The notes: generated from the sequence alone by a model not told the origin. A DNA stretch of 64,000 bases from Bremerella sp. P1 (GCF_028748185.1 NZ_CP118164.1:4117814-4181813), one strand, 5' to 3'. Shown: positions 35,548-43,920, counted from the first letter of the stretch. Numbers and translations: made by a program.

Positions 35548-36003
35548 TTAAAGCGTGGCGAGTGCCGTTTCCAAGCGTCCGAGCGTTCCTTGCCAACCCC
35601 AGCTGTGTTCTTCCAACATGGGACCGACGGGCAATCCTTCGTGATTCATGACAAGTTCGGTGCCTTCGTCACACGCGTTGAAGCTGAGTGACACGGTGGT
35701 TTCGTGGTCGCCAAAGCGGTCGTGCTCTTCCCACTTCCAGGTAAACACCAGCTTGTCTGGCTTGGCGATTTCAAGGTACTTGCCGCCGACGATCGACTGC
35801 ACCCCATCCGGCGAGAGAAAGGCGATTCGGTACGTTCCGCCGACACGCAAATCGACTTCAATGAACGGATTGGTATAGCTTTCTGCGGGCGAGAACCAAC
35901 GCAGCATGTGCTCGGGCTGGGTCCAGACATCAAAGACGAGTTCCGGCGGAGCTTTCAGGACGCGGCGAATGGTTAACGTCTGCCGCTCGATTGGTGCAAC
36001 CAT
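35548..36003 (-). CDS. AHSA1/SRPBCC-domain protein
   Basis: A 151-residue START-like hydrophobic-ligand-binding protein of the Aha1-like SRPBCC group. Typical features are IRRVLKAPPELVFDVWTQPE, the WFSP block, DLRVGGTYRIAF and the C-terminal GWQGTLGRLE. Proteins of this group are very often encoded next to an ArsR regulator, as here: the ATG at 36003 lies 2 bases after the ArsR stop. Ligand unknown. Confidence 0.93.
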   Translation of the reverse strand: MVAPIERQTLTIRRVLKAPPELVFDVWTQPEHMLRWFSPAESYTNPFIEVDLRVGGTYRIAFLSPDGVQSIVGGKYLEIAKPDKLVFTWKWEEHDRFGDHETTVSLSFNACDEGTELVMNHEGLPVGPMLEEHSWGWQGTLGRLETALATL

Positions 36004-36005
36004 GG

Positions 36006-36395
36006 TTACGACTTCTTTTTCTTGTTGGGTTTCTTGGTGGTCGATTTCTTCGATGGCTTCTCGGTTGACTGAATCTCAGCCAGGTATTGGTCCAAGCTGT
36101 CGAGGCGGTCTTCCCAGAACTGACGGTACTGCTCGACCCATTGGGCCGCGTCTTTCAAGGGAGCCGCAATGAGCCGACATCGGCGGATGCGTCCGTCTTT
36201 TTGCTGCTCAAGGAGGCCTGCTTTTTCTAACACGCGAAGGTGTTTGGAGATCGCCGGGGCCGACATCTCGAACGGGTCGGCAAGCTGGGCAACGGTCATC
36301 TCGCCGCCTGCCATCCGCGAAAGCATTTCGCGGCGGGTCGGATCGGAGAGTGCGAAAAACGTCTCGTCGAGTTGTTGACTGCGTGAATGAACCAC
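36006..36395 (-). CDS. ArsR-family transcriptional regulator
   Basis: A 129-residue winged-helix regulator beginning at a GTG. The helix-turn-helix is MTVAQLADPFEMSAPAISKH, followed by the wing LEQQKDGRIRRCRL. No cysteine pair for metal sensing is visible (no ELCVCDL-type motif), so it is of the non-metal AHSA1-linked subtype. A perfect 16-base palindrome lies 29 bases upstream of its start and is a strong candidate operator, implying autoregulation of the four-gene operon. A Lys-rich C-terminal tail (KKSTTKKPNKKKK) is unusual for the family. Confidence 0.93.
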   Translation of the reverse strand: MVHSRSQQLDETFFALSDPTRREMLSRMAGGEMTVAQLADPFEMSAPAISKHLRVLEKAGLLEQQKDGRIRRCRLIAAPLKDAAQWVEQYRQFWEDRLDSLDQYLAEIQSTEKPSKKSTTKKPNKKKKS

Positions 36396-36423
36396 CTGGA
36401 CTCACTTTCTGAAAAACAGATAG

Positions 36424-36439
36424 TTAACCATATGGTTAA
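36424..36439. promoter_or_regulatory. Candidate ArsR operator (perfect palindrome)
   Basis: TTAACCATATGGTTAA is perfectly self-complementary over 16 bases. It lies between the ArsR gene and the divergent DUF6940-like gene, where an ArsR/SdpR-type repressor would bind. Confidence 0.75.
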
Positions 36440-36526
36440 ATAATAGCTTTGCGGCAGATGGTGTCAACACCGAAAGTTTGATTCGCTGCGTCTGATATCG
36501 TATGAACACAGCTGAAACACGAAGTG

Positions 36527-36533
36527 AAGGAGG
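36527..36533 (+). promoter_or_regulatory. Ribosome binding site that decides a start
   Basis: AAGGAGG with seven bases spacing to GTG 36541 is the strongest Shine-Dalgarno sequence I noted in the window and argues against the upstream ATG 36502. Confidence 0.7.
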
Positions 36534-36540
36534 GCGGACC

Positions 36541-37128
36541 GTGCAGGTAGATATTCGTGAAATCTCGGAAGGACGAGCCGTATGCATTCAGATCTCGATC
36601 GATGGGAAAACGCTTAGTTTCGAGCAGTTCGCTGTGAAGCTGTCTCTCGATGGGGCGTGTCAGGCGGCGTTCAATCAGACCCTTGCCGAGTCAGCCTACG
36701 AAGCGTTTCGCTGGGAACTGCCAGGCCTGACGACCACAACGTGGACGCAGCCGTTTGAGTGCGTACTGGTCGAAAGCTTAGAACTGCGGCGATCGGCTCG
36801 CTCGTCGGCATTTGAAGAGCACTTCACAGGCGACCAGCAAGTCGTAACATTCGCCAACTTGCGGGGCGATGCGACGCTGGTGGTGCCGTCGCCGATGGCT
36901 GAAAAGGAAGCCTATCCGCACTTGGCCGCGTTTGTGCGTGAGGCCCCGGCTGCCCAGCAACGTTTGCTTTGGCAGGCCGTCGGAGAGACCTTAGCGAAGC
37001 GAATCAGCGAGAAGCCAGTCTGGTTGAGCACGGCCGGGGCTGGCGTGCCGTGGCTACATGTGCGATTGGATGATCGACCGAAGTACTATTCGTATGGGCC
37101 GTATCGGACATTAATTTCAGCCCATTAA
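36541..37128 (+). CDS. DUF6940-like protein
   Basis: A 195-residue soluble protein. The C-terminal half (YPHLAAFVREAPAAQQRLLW, then WLSTAGAGVPWLHVRLDD and RPKYYSYGPYR) matches a family I recall as DUF6940, whose function is unknown. The GTG at 36541 is chosen because AAGGAGG ends seven bases before it; an ATG at 36502 has no ribosome binding site. It is divergent from the ArsR operon and may share its operator region. The family name is from memory. Confidence 0.78.
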   Translation: MQVDIREISEGRAVCIQISIDGKTLSFEQFAVKLSLDGACQAAFNQTLAESAYEAFRWELPGLTTTTWTQPFECVLVESLELRRSARSSAFEEHFTGDQQVVTFANLRGDATLVVPSPMAEKEAYPHLAAFVREAPAAQQRLLWQAVGETLAKRISEKPVWLSTAGAGVPWLHVRLDDRPKYYSYGPYRTLISAH

Positions 37129-37189
37129 TAAAATCGGGAACATCTTCCCCTTGTTATTAAGTCATGTGCCGTTCGGGGACCGTTCAAAT

Positions 37190-37627
37190 ATGCCAAAATC
37201 GCAGAACGCAACCTTTTATGGGGTGGAAGCTCACACGCCTGGAGAGCAGATTCGTGGAATGACGATCGCGCGGTTGTTGTCTGCAGAATTAAGTGAATCG
37301 GTACTCCAAGTATCCCAATCCGAATGTTGGCGCGATTCAGGATGGGTATTTACCGTCCAATCCGATATCTCGAAATTGGAAATCGTCGTCCTGGCAGATC
37401 AGGTTTACGAAAATCGGTGGATACTACAAATATCGCCGAGTTACTTGCCAGGGATCATCTCTCAGTGGTTCGGTGCAACCACTTCGGCGACAGCTCAGGA
37501 AGTGTTTCAAGTTGCGGTTCAATGTCATCAGGCTTTGGCATCGCATGGATTCGTCGACTTCCAGTGGTGCTGGGACGACTTCGCCGACGGAGAGCATTGT
37601 TCAACGGAACCCACACCACCAGCGTGA
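37190..37627 (+). CDS. Hypothetical protein
   Basis: A 145-residue soluble protein from the ATG at 37190 (an in-frame TTG at 37151 is less likely). It contains ATFYGVEAHTPGEQIRGM, SGWVFTVQSDISKLEIVVL, a Trp-rich segment ENRWILQISPSYLPG and a C-terminal acidic FQWCWDDFADGE. No signal peptide or membrane segment is seen. I do not recognise a family. It converges with the MarC-like gene, 12 bases apart. Confidence 0.65.
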   Translation: MPKSQNATFYGVEAHTPGEQIRGMTIARLLSAELSESVLQVSQSECWRDSGWVFTVQSDISKLEIVVLADQVYENRWILQISPSYLPGIISQWFGATTSATAQEVFQVAVQCHQALASHGFVDFQWCWDDFADGEHCSTEPTPPA

Positions 37628-37639
37628 ATCATGGCAAAA

Positions 37640-38263
37640 CTAACTCGCCCCAGTCCCCAGCCAGCGGCCAAGGCCGTTGAGGATCATGTCGACCGCGATG
37701 GTCCCGGTTAGCAGGGCCATGATTCGCCCGATCGTGTCGAGGTAACGTTCCATGATCGCTTCGTAACGCTTGCGGATCATGTCGTGAATCCACTTGAGGA
37801 TGATGATCGAGACGACGCAGACGAATACCGAGAACGCGATCGCCCCCGCCGCTTCCGGGATGCTGACCTTGGCACCTGTCACGATCGACGCACTGATCGT
37901 TCCGGGACCAAGCATGAACGGCAAGGCGGTTCCCTCGGCACCGTGTGGTGCTTCGCCACGAAGCCCCTTCATCGCGCTACTGCCGTTCATCACCAGGCGA
38001 ATCGAAACCAGCAAAAAGACGATACCGCCGAACAGCAGGAACGACTCGTAGCGGACCTTGAAGATGGTGGTGAAGACCGTGTCACCGACCACCGCGAAGC
38101 CGAAGTAGATAGCCGCGCTCATCAGCCCTGCCCGAATCATCGTTCGCGCAAAGCCATTGGTGTCGAGGCCCTGAATCAGGTCCAACAGGTAGATGCATAA
38201 CAGGAAAGGATTAAGAAGAACGAGGAGTAACGTCGTGGAGTCAATCAGCTCTTGGCTAAGCAT
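37640..38263 (-). CDS. MarC-family membrane protein
   Basis: A 207-residue integral membrane protein of the MarC/NAAT family with six hydrophobic helices. The start STTLLLVLLNPFLLCIYLLD and GTALPFMLGPGTISASIV, with its conserved Pro-Gly loop, are typical. MarC proteins were once linked to multiple antibiotic resistance, but their transport role is unproven. The start codon is 7 bases past the ehuA-like stop and no separate promoter space exists, so it belongs to the ectoine-uptake operon, an unusual association. Confidence 0.88.
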   Translation of the reverse strand: MLSQELIDSTTLLLVLLNPFLLCIYLLDLIQGLDTNGFARTMIRAGLMSAAIYFGFAVVGDTVFTTIFKVRYESFLLFGGIVFLLVSIRLVMNGSSAMKGLRGEAPHGAEGTALPFMLGPGTISASIVTGAKVSIPEAAGAIAFSVFVCVVSIIILKWIHDMIRKRYEAIMERYLDTIGRIMALLTGTIAVDMILNGLGRWLGTGAS

Positions 38264-38270
38264 CGTGGGG

Positions 38271-39050
38271 CTAGGCTTCCAATACAGTCTTCAGGAATTC
38301 TTGGGTGCGTTGTTCTTTAGGTTCGGTAAAGATCTGGCTCGGCGGACCTTCTTCCAGGATCACGCCGCCGTCGAAGAACAACACGCGGTCGGCGATCTCG
38401 CGGGCAAAGTTCATCTCGTGCGTGACCAGCAGCATCGTCATGTCTGACTTTTCCGCCAGCTTACGCAGGACATTGAGGACTTCGTGGACCAGTTCGGGAT
38501 CGAGTGCCGAGGTGACCTCGTCGAACAGCATGATCTCTGGCTGCATCGCCAAGGCCCGGGCAATTGCCACCCGCTGCTTCTGACCGCCGGAAAGCTGCGC
38601 CGGGAAGGCATCGGCTTTACCATCCATACCAACCATCTTCAGCAGTTCCATTGCGGTTTCATCGGCAACCGAGCCGGAGACGTTGTTCACCAGTTTCGGT
38701 GCCAGCGTCAGGTTCTGACGAACCGAAAGGTGGGGAAACAGGAAGAAGTGCTGGAAGACCATACCCAGCTTTGACCGCATGCGGTGCATGTGCGCTTCGT
38801 CGGCTTTCTTCTCGTTGCCGTTGACGTTCATCGTCCAGACCGACTCGCCATCGACCTTCACGCTTCCGCCGTTGGGGGCTTCCAGCGTCATCAGGATGCG
38901 CAGCAGGGTGCTCTTGCCGGAGCCGCTGGGACCGATGATCGCGATCTTCTCGCCAGACTGGATGTCGACGTTCAGGCCCTTCAGCACCTGGTTGGTACCG
39001 TACGTCTTTTGAAGGTTACGAACTTGCAGTTGGGGTGTGTTTTCACTCAT
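38271..39050 (-). CDS. ehuA: Polar amino acid/ectoine ABC transporter ATPase (EhuA-like)
   Basis: A 259-residue ABC ATPase of the GlnQ/HisP class. Walker A is [16 protein letters not shown], the Q-loop lies in [15 protein letters not shown], the signature is [17 protein letters not shown], and Walker B is [14 protein letters not shown] with the H-loop in [12 protein letters not shown]. The start at 39050 is fixed by an ATGA overlap with the upstream permease stop, so the residues before it are not used. It powers the two permeases encoded upstream. The Ehu assignment comes from operon context (ectABC divergent) and from the binding protein. Confidence 0.9.
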   Translation of the reverse strand: MSENTPQLQVRNLQKTYGTNQVLKGLNVDIQSGEKIAIIGPSGSGKSTLLRILMTLEAPNGGSVKVDGESVWTMNVNGNEKKADEAHMHRMRSKLGMVFQHFFLFPHLSVRQNLTLAPKLVNNVSGSVADETAMELLKMVGMDGKADAFPAQLSGGQKQRVAIARALAMQPEIMLFDEVTSALDPELVHEVLNVLRKLAEKSDMTMLLVTHEMNFAREIADRVLFFDGGVILEEGPPSQIFTEPKEQRTQEFLKTVLEA

Positions 39051-39706
39051 GAGGTCATTGCCGCGGTGCGTTTGCGAAGCCATTCAACCGACAGGCCCGC
39101 CAATAGGCTGAGCAGGATAAACAGCACACCCACGATCGTCAGGGGTTCAAGGTATCGGTAATGTTCGTTGCCGAAGATCTTCGCTTCGTTCAAGATTTCC
39201 AGGACGGTGATCGTCGAAAGGAGCGGGGCTTCCTTGAGCATCGCGATCAAGTAGTTGCCCAGGTTTGGCAGGATGGGCGGAATCGCTTGGGGCAGGATCA
39301 CGTAGCGATACGTTTGATACGGCGTCAGGTTGAGTGCCTTGGCTGCGTTCCATTGGCCGCGGGCGATCCCGTCGAGTCCCGCTCGGTAGACTTCGGCCGT
39401 GTAGCAGCTGTAATGCACGCCGAGAACCAGGATACCGGTCATCAGCGGCGAGAAGCCGCGGCCGACGATGTCGATCATCACGTAGTAGACAAAAAACAAC
39501 TGCACCAGCAGCGGCGTACTTCGGACGAACTCGACAATCGCCCACGCCGGCCAACTGATGTAGTGCGACTTGGAACGACGCATCACAGCCCATAGCAGCC
39601 CAAGCAGCAGCGCCAGGATCATGCCACCAGCCACTGCTTCGAGCGTAACAACTAGACCACTTAAGATGTCTGGCATGACCTGCCAGACGACATCCCACTT
39701 CCACAT
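39047..39706 (-). CDS. ehuD: ABC transporter permease (EhuD-like)
   Basis: A 219-residue polar amino acid family permease. It has about five transmembrane helices and the EAA loop in [19 protein letters not shown], followed by [20 protein letters not shown]. It is overlapped by the ATPase gene (ATGA) and lies 2 bases after the second permease. Forms a heterodimeric membrane channel with that paralogue. EhuC versus EhuD naming of the two permeases is arbitrary without a tree. Confidence 0.88.
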   Translation of the reverse strand: MWKWDVVWQVMPDILSGLVVTLEAVAGGMILALLLGLLWAVMRRSKSHYISWPAWAIVEFVRSTPLLVQLFFVYYVMIDIVGRGFSPLMTGILVLGVHYSCYTAEVYRAGLDGIARGQWNAAKALNLTPYQTYRYVILPQAIPPILPNLGNYLIAMLKEAPLLSTITVLEILNEAKIFGNEHYRYLEPLTIVGVLFILLSLLAGLSVEWLRKRTAAMTS

Positions 39707-39708
39707 GA

Positions 39709-40383
39709 TTAGTTCCCTCCTCCGTAATCGCGGCCTTGGGAATGACGATGTTCCAGCCAGCGGAAGACTCCGGTGATGGTCATCGACAGAAGGAAGTAGA
39801 TCACCAGCAGCAGGCCAAAGATTTCAAACGAGCGATGCGTATCGTCTCGCAGAAACTTGCCTTGCAGCGTGAGATCGGTAACGGTGATCGTCGAGACGAG
39901 GGCCGTCCCTTTGAGCAGTTCGATCATGAGATTGCCAAAGGGTGGAATCATGCTCAGGATCGCTTGCGGAAAGATGATATACCGCATCGTCTGCCAGCGA
40001 CTTAGGTTGAGTGCGGCAGCGGCTTGATACTGACCTTTGGGGACCGCTTCGAGACTTGCCCGGACGACTTCGGCGCCGTAGGCACCCACGTTGGCCCCCA
40101 ATACCAAGATGCCGGTCGTGATCGCGTCTAAGCGGATGTTGGTTAATTCCGGCATGGCGAAATAGAACCAGTACAAGAGGATCAGAGCACTGGCGCCGCG
40201 GAACACGGTAATGTAGATCGCACTCAGCCAACGTAGTATCGGATCGGTCGACTTGCTCCATACACCGAATAGCACCGACAAGACTATCGCCACGACGCAG
40301 CCGCCGAGCGTAATGATGACGGTGATCCAGAGCCCCTGCAGCAGGAAGGGGAGCAGATCGAGAGGAGGAGGGAGATTACTCAC
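39709..40383 (-). CDS. ehuC: ABC transporter permease (EhuC-like)
   Basis: A 224-residue permease with about five transmembrane helices. The EAA loop is AAAALNLSRWQTMRYIIFP and is followed by QAILSMIPPFGNLMIELLKG, the same arrangement as its neighbour, so the two are paralogues. Its start overlaps the stop of the binding-protein gene (40380-40383). Part of the ectoine/hydroxyectoine uptake operon by context. Confidence 0.88.
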   Translation of the reverse strand: MSNLPPPLDLLPFLLQGLWITVIITLGGCVVAIVLSVLFGVWSKSTDPILRWLSAIYITVFRGASALILLYWFYFAMPELTNIRLDAITTGILVLGANVGAYGAEVVRASLEAVPKGQYQAAAALNLSRWQTMRYIIFPQAILSMIPPFGNLMIELLKGTALVSTITVTDLTLQGKFLRDDTHRSFEIFGLLLVIYFLLSMTITGVFRWLEHRHSQGRDYGGGN

Positions 40384-41285
40384 GGTGCTTCCGACAATTC
40401 CTTTGCTGTCACATCGCCTGGCAGGGTCGACTGGTCAAAGCCAAACTTCTTTACCAGCTCTAAGTGTTCAGGCGAGCCAATGAACTTGGCGAGTTCTTCA
40501 TTGAACCGCTCGCGCAGTGCGACGTCTTCCTGGCGAAAACCGAACGCACCGTAACCACGAATCGTTTGGCCATCGATGATGGGGTCTTGAAAGTCCGTTG
40601 CCTTTTCGATCTCGTCACTGTCCTGCTTTTGCAGGAGATCGTTGACCGTCAGGTCGGTCGCTGCGACGGCATCGATCTGGCCACCTTTGAGTCCGAGGAT
40701 CGCGCTGTTGTAGTCGGAAAAGACCAACACCTGGTTATCGTTGACTCCCATGTCTCGGGCATAGCCTTGTTCAACGCTGCCTCCCATGACGCCCAGTTTG
40801 GCGTCGGAGTTATCGCGAACGTCTTCATAGCCGTGCAGATTGAGCGGGTTGCCGGCCTTGACGATGAACGACTCGCCGATCGCATACGAAGGATTCGAGA
40901 ACGAGATTTCTTTGGCTCTTTGAGGCGTGATGTACATACCGGCCGCGATGATGTCGAATCGCTTGGCTTTCAGACCGGGAATAAGTGATCCGAAATCCGC
41001 CACGATGGGTTCGACATGATCAACACCCATTCGCTTTAAGATGGCTTTAGCGATTTCAGGGGCTTCGCCGGTAACTTTTCCGGAGGAAGTGTCGAGGTAC
41101 CCATAGGGGGCTTCGTTGGCAAAACCAATGCGGACGGAATTGGCTTTTTGAATCCGCGCTAAGGTTGTTTCTGCATTGGTATTAGGTCGATTAGCCTGCC
41201 AAAAGATTGCGCCCAAGGCTGCTGCTAGTATTAGCAGTGCTAATATTCCAGTTAATGAAATCTCCGACTTATTTTCATCGAACAT
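40380..41285 (-). CDS. ehuB: Ectoine/hydroxyectoine ABC transporter substrate-binding protein (EhuB-like)
   Basis: A 301-residue family-3 solute-binding protein. An N-terminal hydrophobic segment (LTGILALLILAAALGAIF) is a signal or membrane anchor. The mature start RIGFANEAPYGYLD, GSLIPGLKAKRFDIIAAG and IIDGQTIRGYGAFGF closely follow what I recall of EhuB. It captures solute in the periplasm for the permeases. It is the first gene of the ehu operon, divergent from ectA. No Shine-Dalgarno sequence is visible before the ATG. Plain polar amino acid binding is the alternative, but the ectABC neighbourhood strongly favours ectoines. Confidence 0.88.
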   Translation of the reverse strand: MFDENKSEISLTGILALLILAAALGAIFWQANRPNTNAETTLARIQKANSVRIGFANEAPYGYLDTSSGKVTGEAPEIAKAILKRMGVDHVEPIVADFGSLIPGLKAKRFDIIAAGMYITPQRAKEISFSNPSYAIGESFIVKAGNPLNLHGYEDVRDNSDAKLGVMGGSVEQGYARDMGVNDNQVLVFSDYNSAILGLKGGQIDAVAATDLTVNDLLQKQDSDEIEKATDFQDPIIDGQTIRGYGAFGFRQEDVALRERFNEELAKFIGSPEHLELVKKFGFDQSTLPGDVTAKELSEAP

Positions 41286-41302
41286 TATTTAGTGTGTTTC
41301 GT

Positions 41303-41411
41303 AACTAATTATGTGCAAAGATGTTGTGTCTTTCGTCGGTTCTCCGCGAAACAAGTTGTTTGCACATTGATCTACTAGGTGAGATGTGCTAAATTCTAAA
41401 GCTAATTAGTT
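41303..41411. promoter_or_regulatory. Inverted repeats in the ehu-ect divergent promoter region
   Basis: Two nested inverted pairs lie here: AACTAATTA (41303-41311) with TAATTAGTT (41403-41411), and ATGTGCAAA (41311-41319) with TTTGCACAT (41359-41367), both perfect 9-mers. The 242-base gap is AT-rich and must hold the promoters of both operons. They are candidate binding sites for the nearby MarR-family regulator or another osmotic regulator. Confidence 0.6.
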
Positions 41412-41527
41412 GCGGCAGCAACCATTGCTGCAGTAATTTTCGCGAAACCGAAAGGCTAGGTAATCCCTGGGATTGTGTCGATCTTAGGGACGCGAATAGA
41501 GGACTCTAGAGGAGGTAATCAGCCCGG

Positions 41528-42022
41528 ATGATTATCCGGAAACCGCGCGTCGAAGATGGTGCGCAGCTTCGTCAGTTGGTCGCCAACAGCGAAGAGATAG
41601 ACGACAACTCGTGCTACCTCTACTTGCTGTTGTGTCAAGATTTCGCCGACACATGTGTTGTCGCGGAACTCGATGGATCGATCGTTGGTTTTGTCACCGG
41701 CTACACCCCACCGGCAAGACCAACATCATTATTCGTATGGCAAGTGGTCGTTGCGCCGGAAGCAAGACGCCAGGGTCTCGCCAAGCGAATGTTAGAAGCA
41801 CTGATTGCTCAATTCCCCGGTGAGAAGCTCGAGTGGGTCGAGGCGACGATTACGCCTGACAACCAGCCATCTCGTCGACTCTTTGATGCCCTGGCACGTT
41901 CTATGCACACAGAAATAGGCTTTAGTCCTTATTTCTTAGCAGAACACTTCGGAACTTTTGCCCATGACCCGGAAGAACTTTGCCGGGTCGGCCCAATTGG
42001 CCCCAACCGAAAGAGCTCATGA
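41528..42022 (+). CDS. ectA: L-2,4-diaminobutyrate acetyltransferase
   Basis: A 164-residue GNAT enzyme that acetylates diaminobutyrate at N4, the second step of ectoine synthesis. The opening IIRKPRVEDGAQLRQLV and SCYLYLLLCQDFADTCVVAE are typical of EctA. The acetyl-CoA loop is VVAPEARRQGLAKRML, and TITPDNQPSRRLF follows. A strong AGGAGG precedes the ATG at 41528. The stop overlaps the ectB start (ATGA), giving translational coupling. It is full length for the family (about 160-190). Confidence 0.96.
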   Translation: MIIRKPRVEDGAQLRQLVANSEEIDDNSCYLYLLLCQDFADTCVVAELDGSIVGFVTGYTPPARPTSLFVWQVVVAPEARRQGLAKRMLEALIAQFPGEKLEWVEATITPDNQPSRRLFDALARSMHTEIGFSPYFLAEHFGTFAHDPEELCRVGPIGPNRKSS

Positions 42023-43299
42023 ATATTATCGACCGAATGGAATCAAACGTTCGTAGTTACTGCCGTTCGTTCCCCACGACGTTCAAAACGGCCAAGGATC
42101 ACTTGATCTTCGATGATCGCGGCAAGGCGTACATCGACTTTTTCGCCGGTGCCGGTTCGTTGAACTACGGCCACAATAACGAAACACTCAAGAACGCGCT
42201 GATCGATTACATATCCAACGATGGTATCACCCACGCGTTGGATATGACGACCGTTGCGAAGAAGCGTCTGCTGCAGTCAATGCAGGATGCGCTGTTCGCT
42301 CCGCGTGGCATGGAATACAAGGTGATGTTCCCTGGTCCAACGGGAACCAACGCCGTGGAAAGCGCCTTGAAGTTGGCGCGTAAGGTAACGGGACGTCGTA
42401 ACGTCATCTCGTTTACCAATGGTTTCCACGGGATGACGCTGGGTTCGCTGGCGATCACCGGTAACAGCGGCAAGCGAGCCGGTGCTGGCGTTTCGCTGCA
42501 CGATACCACACACATGCCGTTCTGCGACTACTTCGACGCCGAAACCGATACGATCTCGATGATCGAGAATTACCTGGAAGATAACAGTAGCGGTATCGAT
42601 AAGCCGGCTGCGTTTATTCTGGAAACGGTTCAGGCAGAAGGTGGCGTGAATGTTGCCTCGAAGGAATGGCTGCGTCGTATTGCCGAGCTGGCCAAGGCCT
42701 CAGGTGCCCTGCTGATTCTGGATGATATTCAGGTCGGTTGTGGTCGTACGGGCCCATTCTTCAGCTTTGACTTTGCTGGAATCGAGCCCGACATTATCTG
42801 CTTGTCGAAGTCGCTCTCGGGTTACGGTCTGCCGCTGGCGGTGGATCTGATCAAGCCAGAGTTTGACGCTTTCAAGCCAGGCGAACACAACGGTACGTTC
42901 CGTGGTCATAACCCGGCTTTCGTCACCGCGGCGACGGCGCTTGAAACCTACTGGCGTGACGATCGCCTGTCGAAGGAAGTCCACGAAAAGGCGCGTATCA
43001 TCAAGGATGCGTTCCTGGAAATGGCCGACCGATACGACGGTAGCGTTCGTGGTCGCGGTATGATCCAGGGTATCGAATTCCCCGATAAGTCGTTGGCCGG
43101 AAAGATCTCGAAGTCGGCGTTTGGCCGCGGCCTGATCGTCGAAACGGCTGGACCGAACGACGAAGTGTTGAAGGTCCTGCCGCCACTGACGATCGAGTAC
43201 GACGCGCTGAAGGAAGGTCTGCGGATCATCACCGAAGCGATTCACGAAAACCTGCGGTCGGAAGTTTCGACCAAGACGGTTGTGTCTGCCAAGTCGTAA
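42019..43299 (+). CDS. ectB: Diaminobutyrate-2-oxoglutarate transaminase
   Basis: A 426-residue class III PLP aminotransferase that makes L-2,4-diaminobutyrate from aspartate semialdehyde, the first committed step of ectoine synthesis. PGPTGTNAVESALKLAR, the PLP-stacking SFTNGFHGMTLGSLA, LILDDIQVGCGRTG and the Schiff-base lysine in CLSKSLSGYGLP are present. The start at 42019 is fixed by the overlap with ectA. It is followed by a strong terminator before ectC. No aspartokinase gene is in the cluster, so precursor supply relies on genes elsewhere. Confidence 0.96.
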   Translation: MNIIDRMESNVRSYCRSFPTTFKTAKDHLIFDDRGKAYIDFFAGAGSLNYGHNNETLKNALIDYISNDGITHALDMTTVAKKRLLQSMQDALFAPRGMEYKVMFPGPTGTNAVESALKLARKVTGRRNVISFTNGFHGMTLGSLAITGNSGKRAGAGVSLHDTTHMPFCDYFDAETDTISMIENYLEDNSSGIDKPAAFILETVQAEGGVNVASKEWLRRIAELAKASGALLILDDIQVGCGRTGPFFSFDFAGIEPDIICLSKSLSGYGLPLAVDLIKPEFDAFKPGEHNGTFRGHNPAFVTAATALETYWRDDRLSKEVHEKARIIKDAFLEMADRYDGSVRGRGMIQGIEFPDKSLAGKISKSAFGRGLIVETAGPNDEVLKVLPPLTIEYDALKEGLRIITEAIHENLRSEVSTKTVVSAKS

Positions 43300-43367
43300 C
43301 CGACGCAGACAATCCATACCCCGACCGTATCGTCCCGTATTGGGATGAACCATCGGAAGAAAACAGC

Positions 43368-43407
43368 CCGGGGGCCTCTGCAAGTGTAGAGTGCCCCCGG
43401 TTTTTTT
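43368..43407 (+). terminator. Intrinsic terminator between ectB and ectC
   Basis: CCGGGGGC (43368-43375) and GCCCCCGG (43393-43400) are perfect arms followed at once by seven T. It is 69 bases after ectB and 77 bases before ectC, so it would separate or attenuate ectC expression. Confidence 0.85.
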
Positions 43408-43483
43408 AGTGATCCCCAGGCCCGTTTCAGGGCTCAAAGTTTCAATCAACAAAGATTAAAGAGAGACACAGGAGTCATACCCA

Positions 43484-43873
43484 ATGCTGGTACGAAGTTT
43501 AGAGGAGATCAAGGGAACCGATCGGGATGTTGAAGGTGGCAACTGGAACAGCCGTCGTCTTCTGCTTGCCGGAGACAAGATGGGGTTCTCGCTGCACGAC
43601 ACGATCTTGCGTGAAGGGACCACCACGCCGATCCACTATCAGAATCACCTCGAAGCCGTTTACTGCATCGAAGGGCACGCGACCGTCGAACTGGTGCCCA
43701 GTGGCGAGAAATTCGAGATCAAGCCTGGTACGGTTTACGCATTGGACAAGAACGACAAGCACTTGCTCACTGCCCACGTCGATACCCGCATGGTTTGCGT
43801 CTTCAATCCGGCCGTTGTCGGCAATGAAGTCCACGACGAAAATGGGGTCTATCCTGCTGCTAAGGATGCCTAA
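43484..43873 (+). CDS. ectC: L-ectoine synthase
   Basis: A 129-residue cupin that cyclises N4-acetyl-diaminobutyrate to ectoine. The start MLVRSLEEIKGTDRDV, HYQNHLEAVYCIEG (metal-ligand Glu region) and YALDKNDKHLLTA (Tyr and His ligands) are characteristic, and the length is typical. CAGGAG precedes the ATG. It lies 184 bases after ectB with an intrinsic terminator between, so it may have a second promoter. No ectD (hydroxylase) follows; hydroxyectoine would need a gene elsewhere. Confidence 0.96.
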   Translation: MLVRSLEEIKGTDRDVEGGNWNSRRLLLAGDKMGFSLHDTILREGTTTPIHYQNHLEAVYCIEGHATVELVPSGEKFEIKPGTVYALDKNDKHLLTAHVDTRMVCVFNPAVVGNEVHDENGVYPAAKDA

Positions 43874-43920
43874 GCTTGGCGGCGCAAGGCCAACGCTCTC
43901 GAGCCTTCTAGCTCAAAAAG

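Noticed and set aside
42700-43452. 250-residue minus-strand open frame across ectB and its terminator
   Set aside because: ectB motifs are clear and the frame runs through an intrinsic terminator; no independent support.
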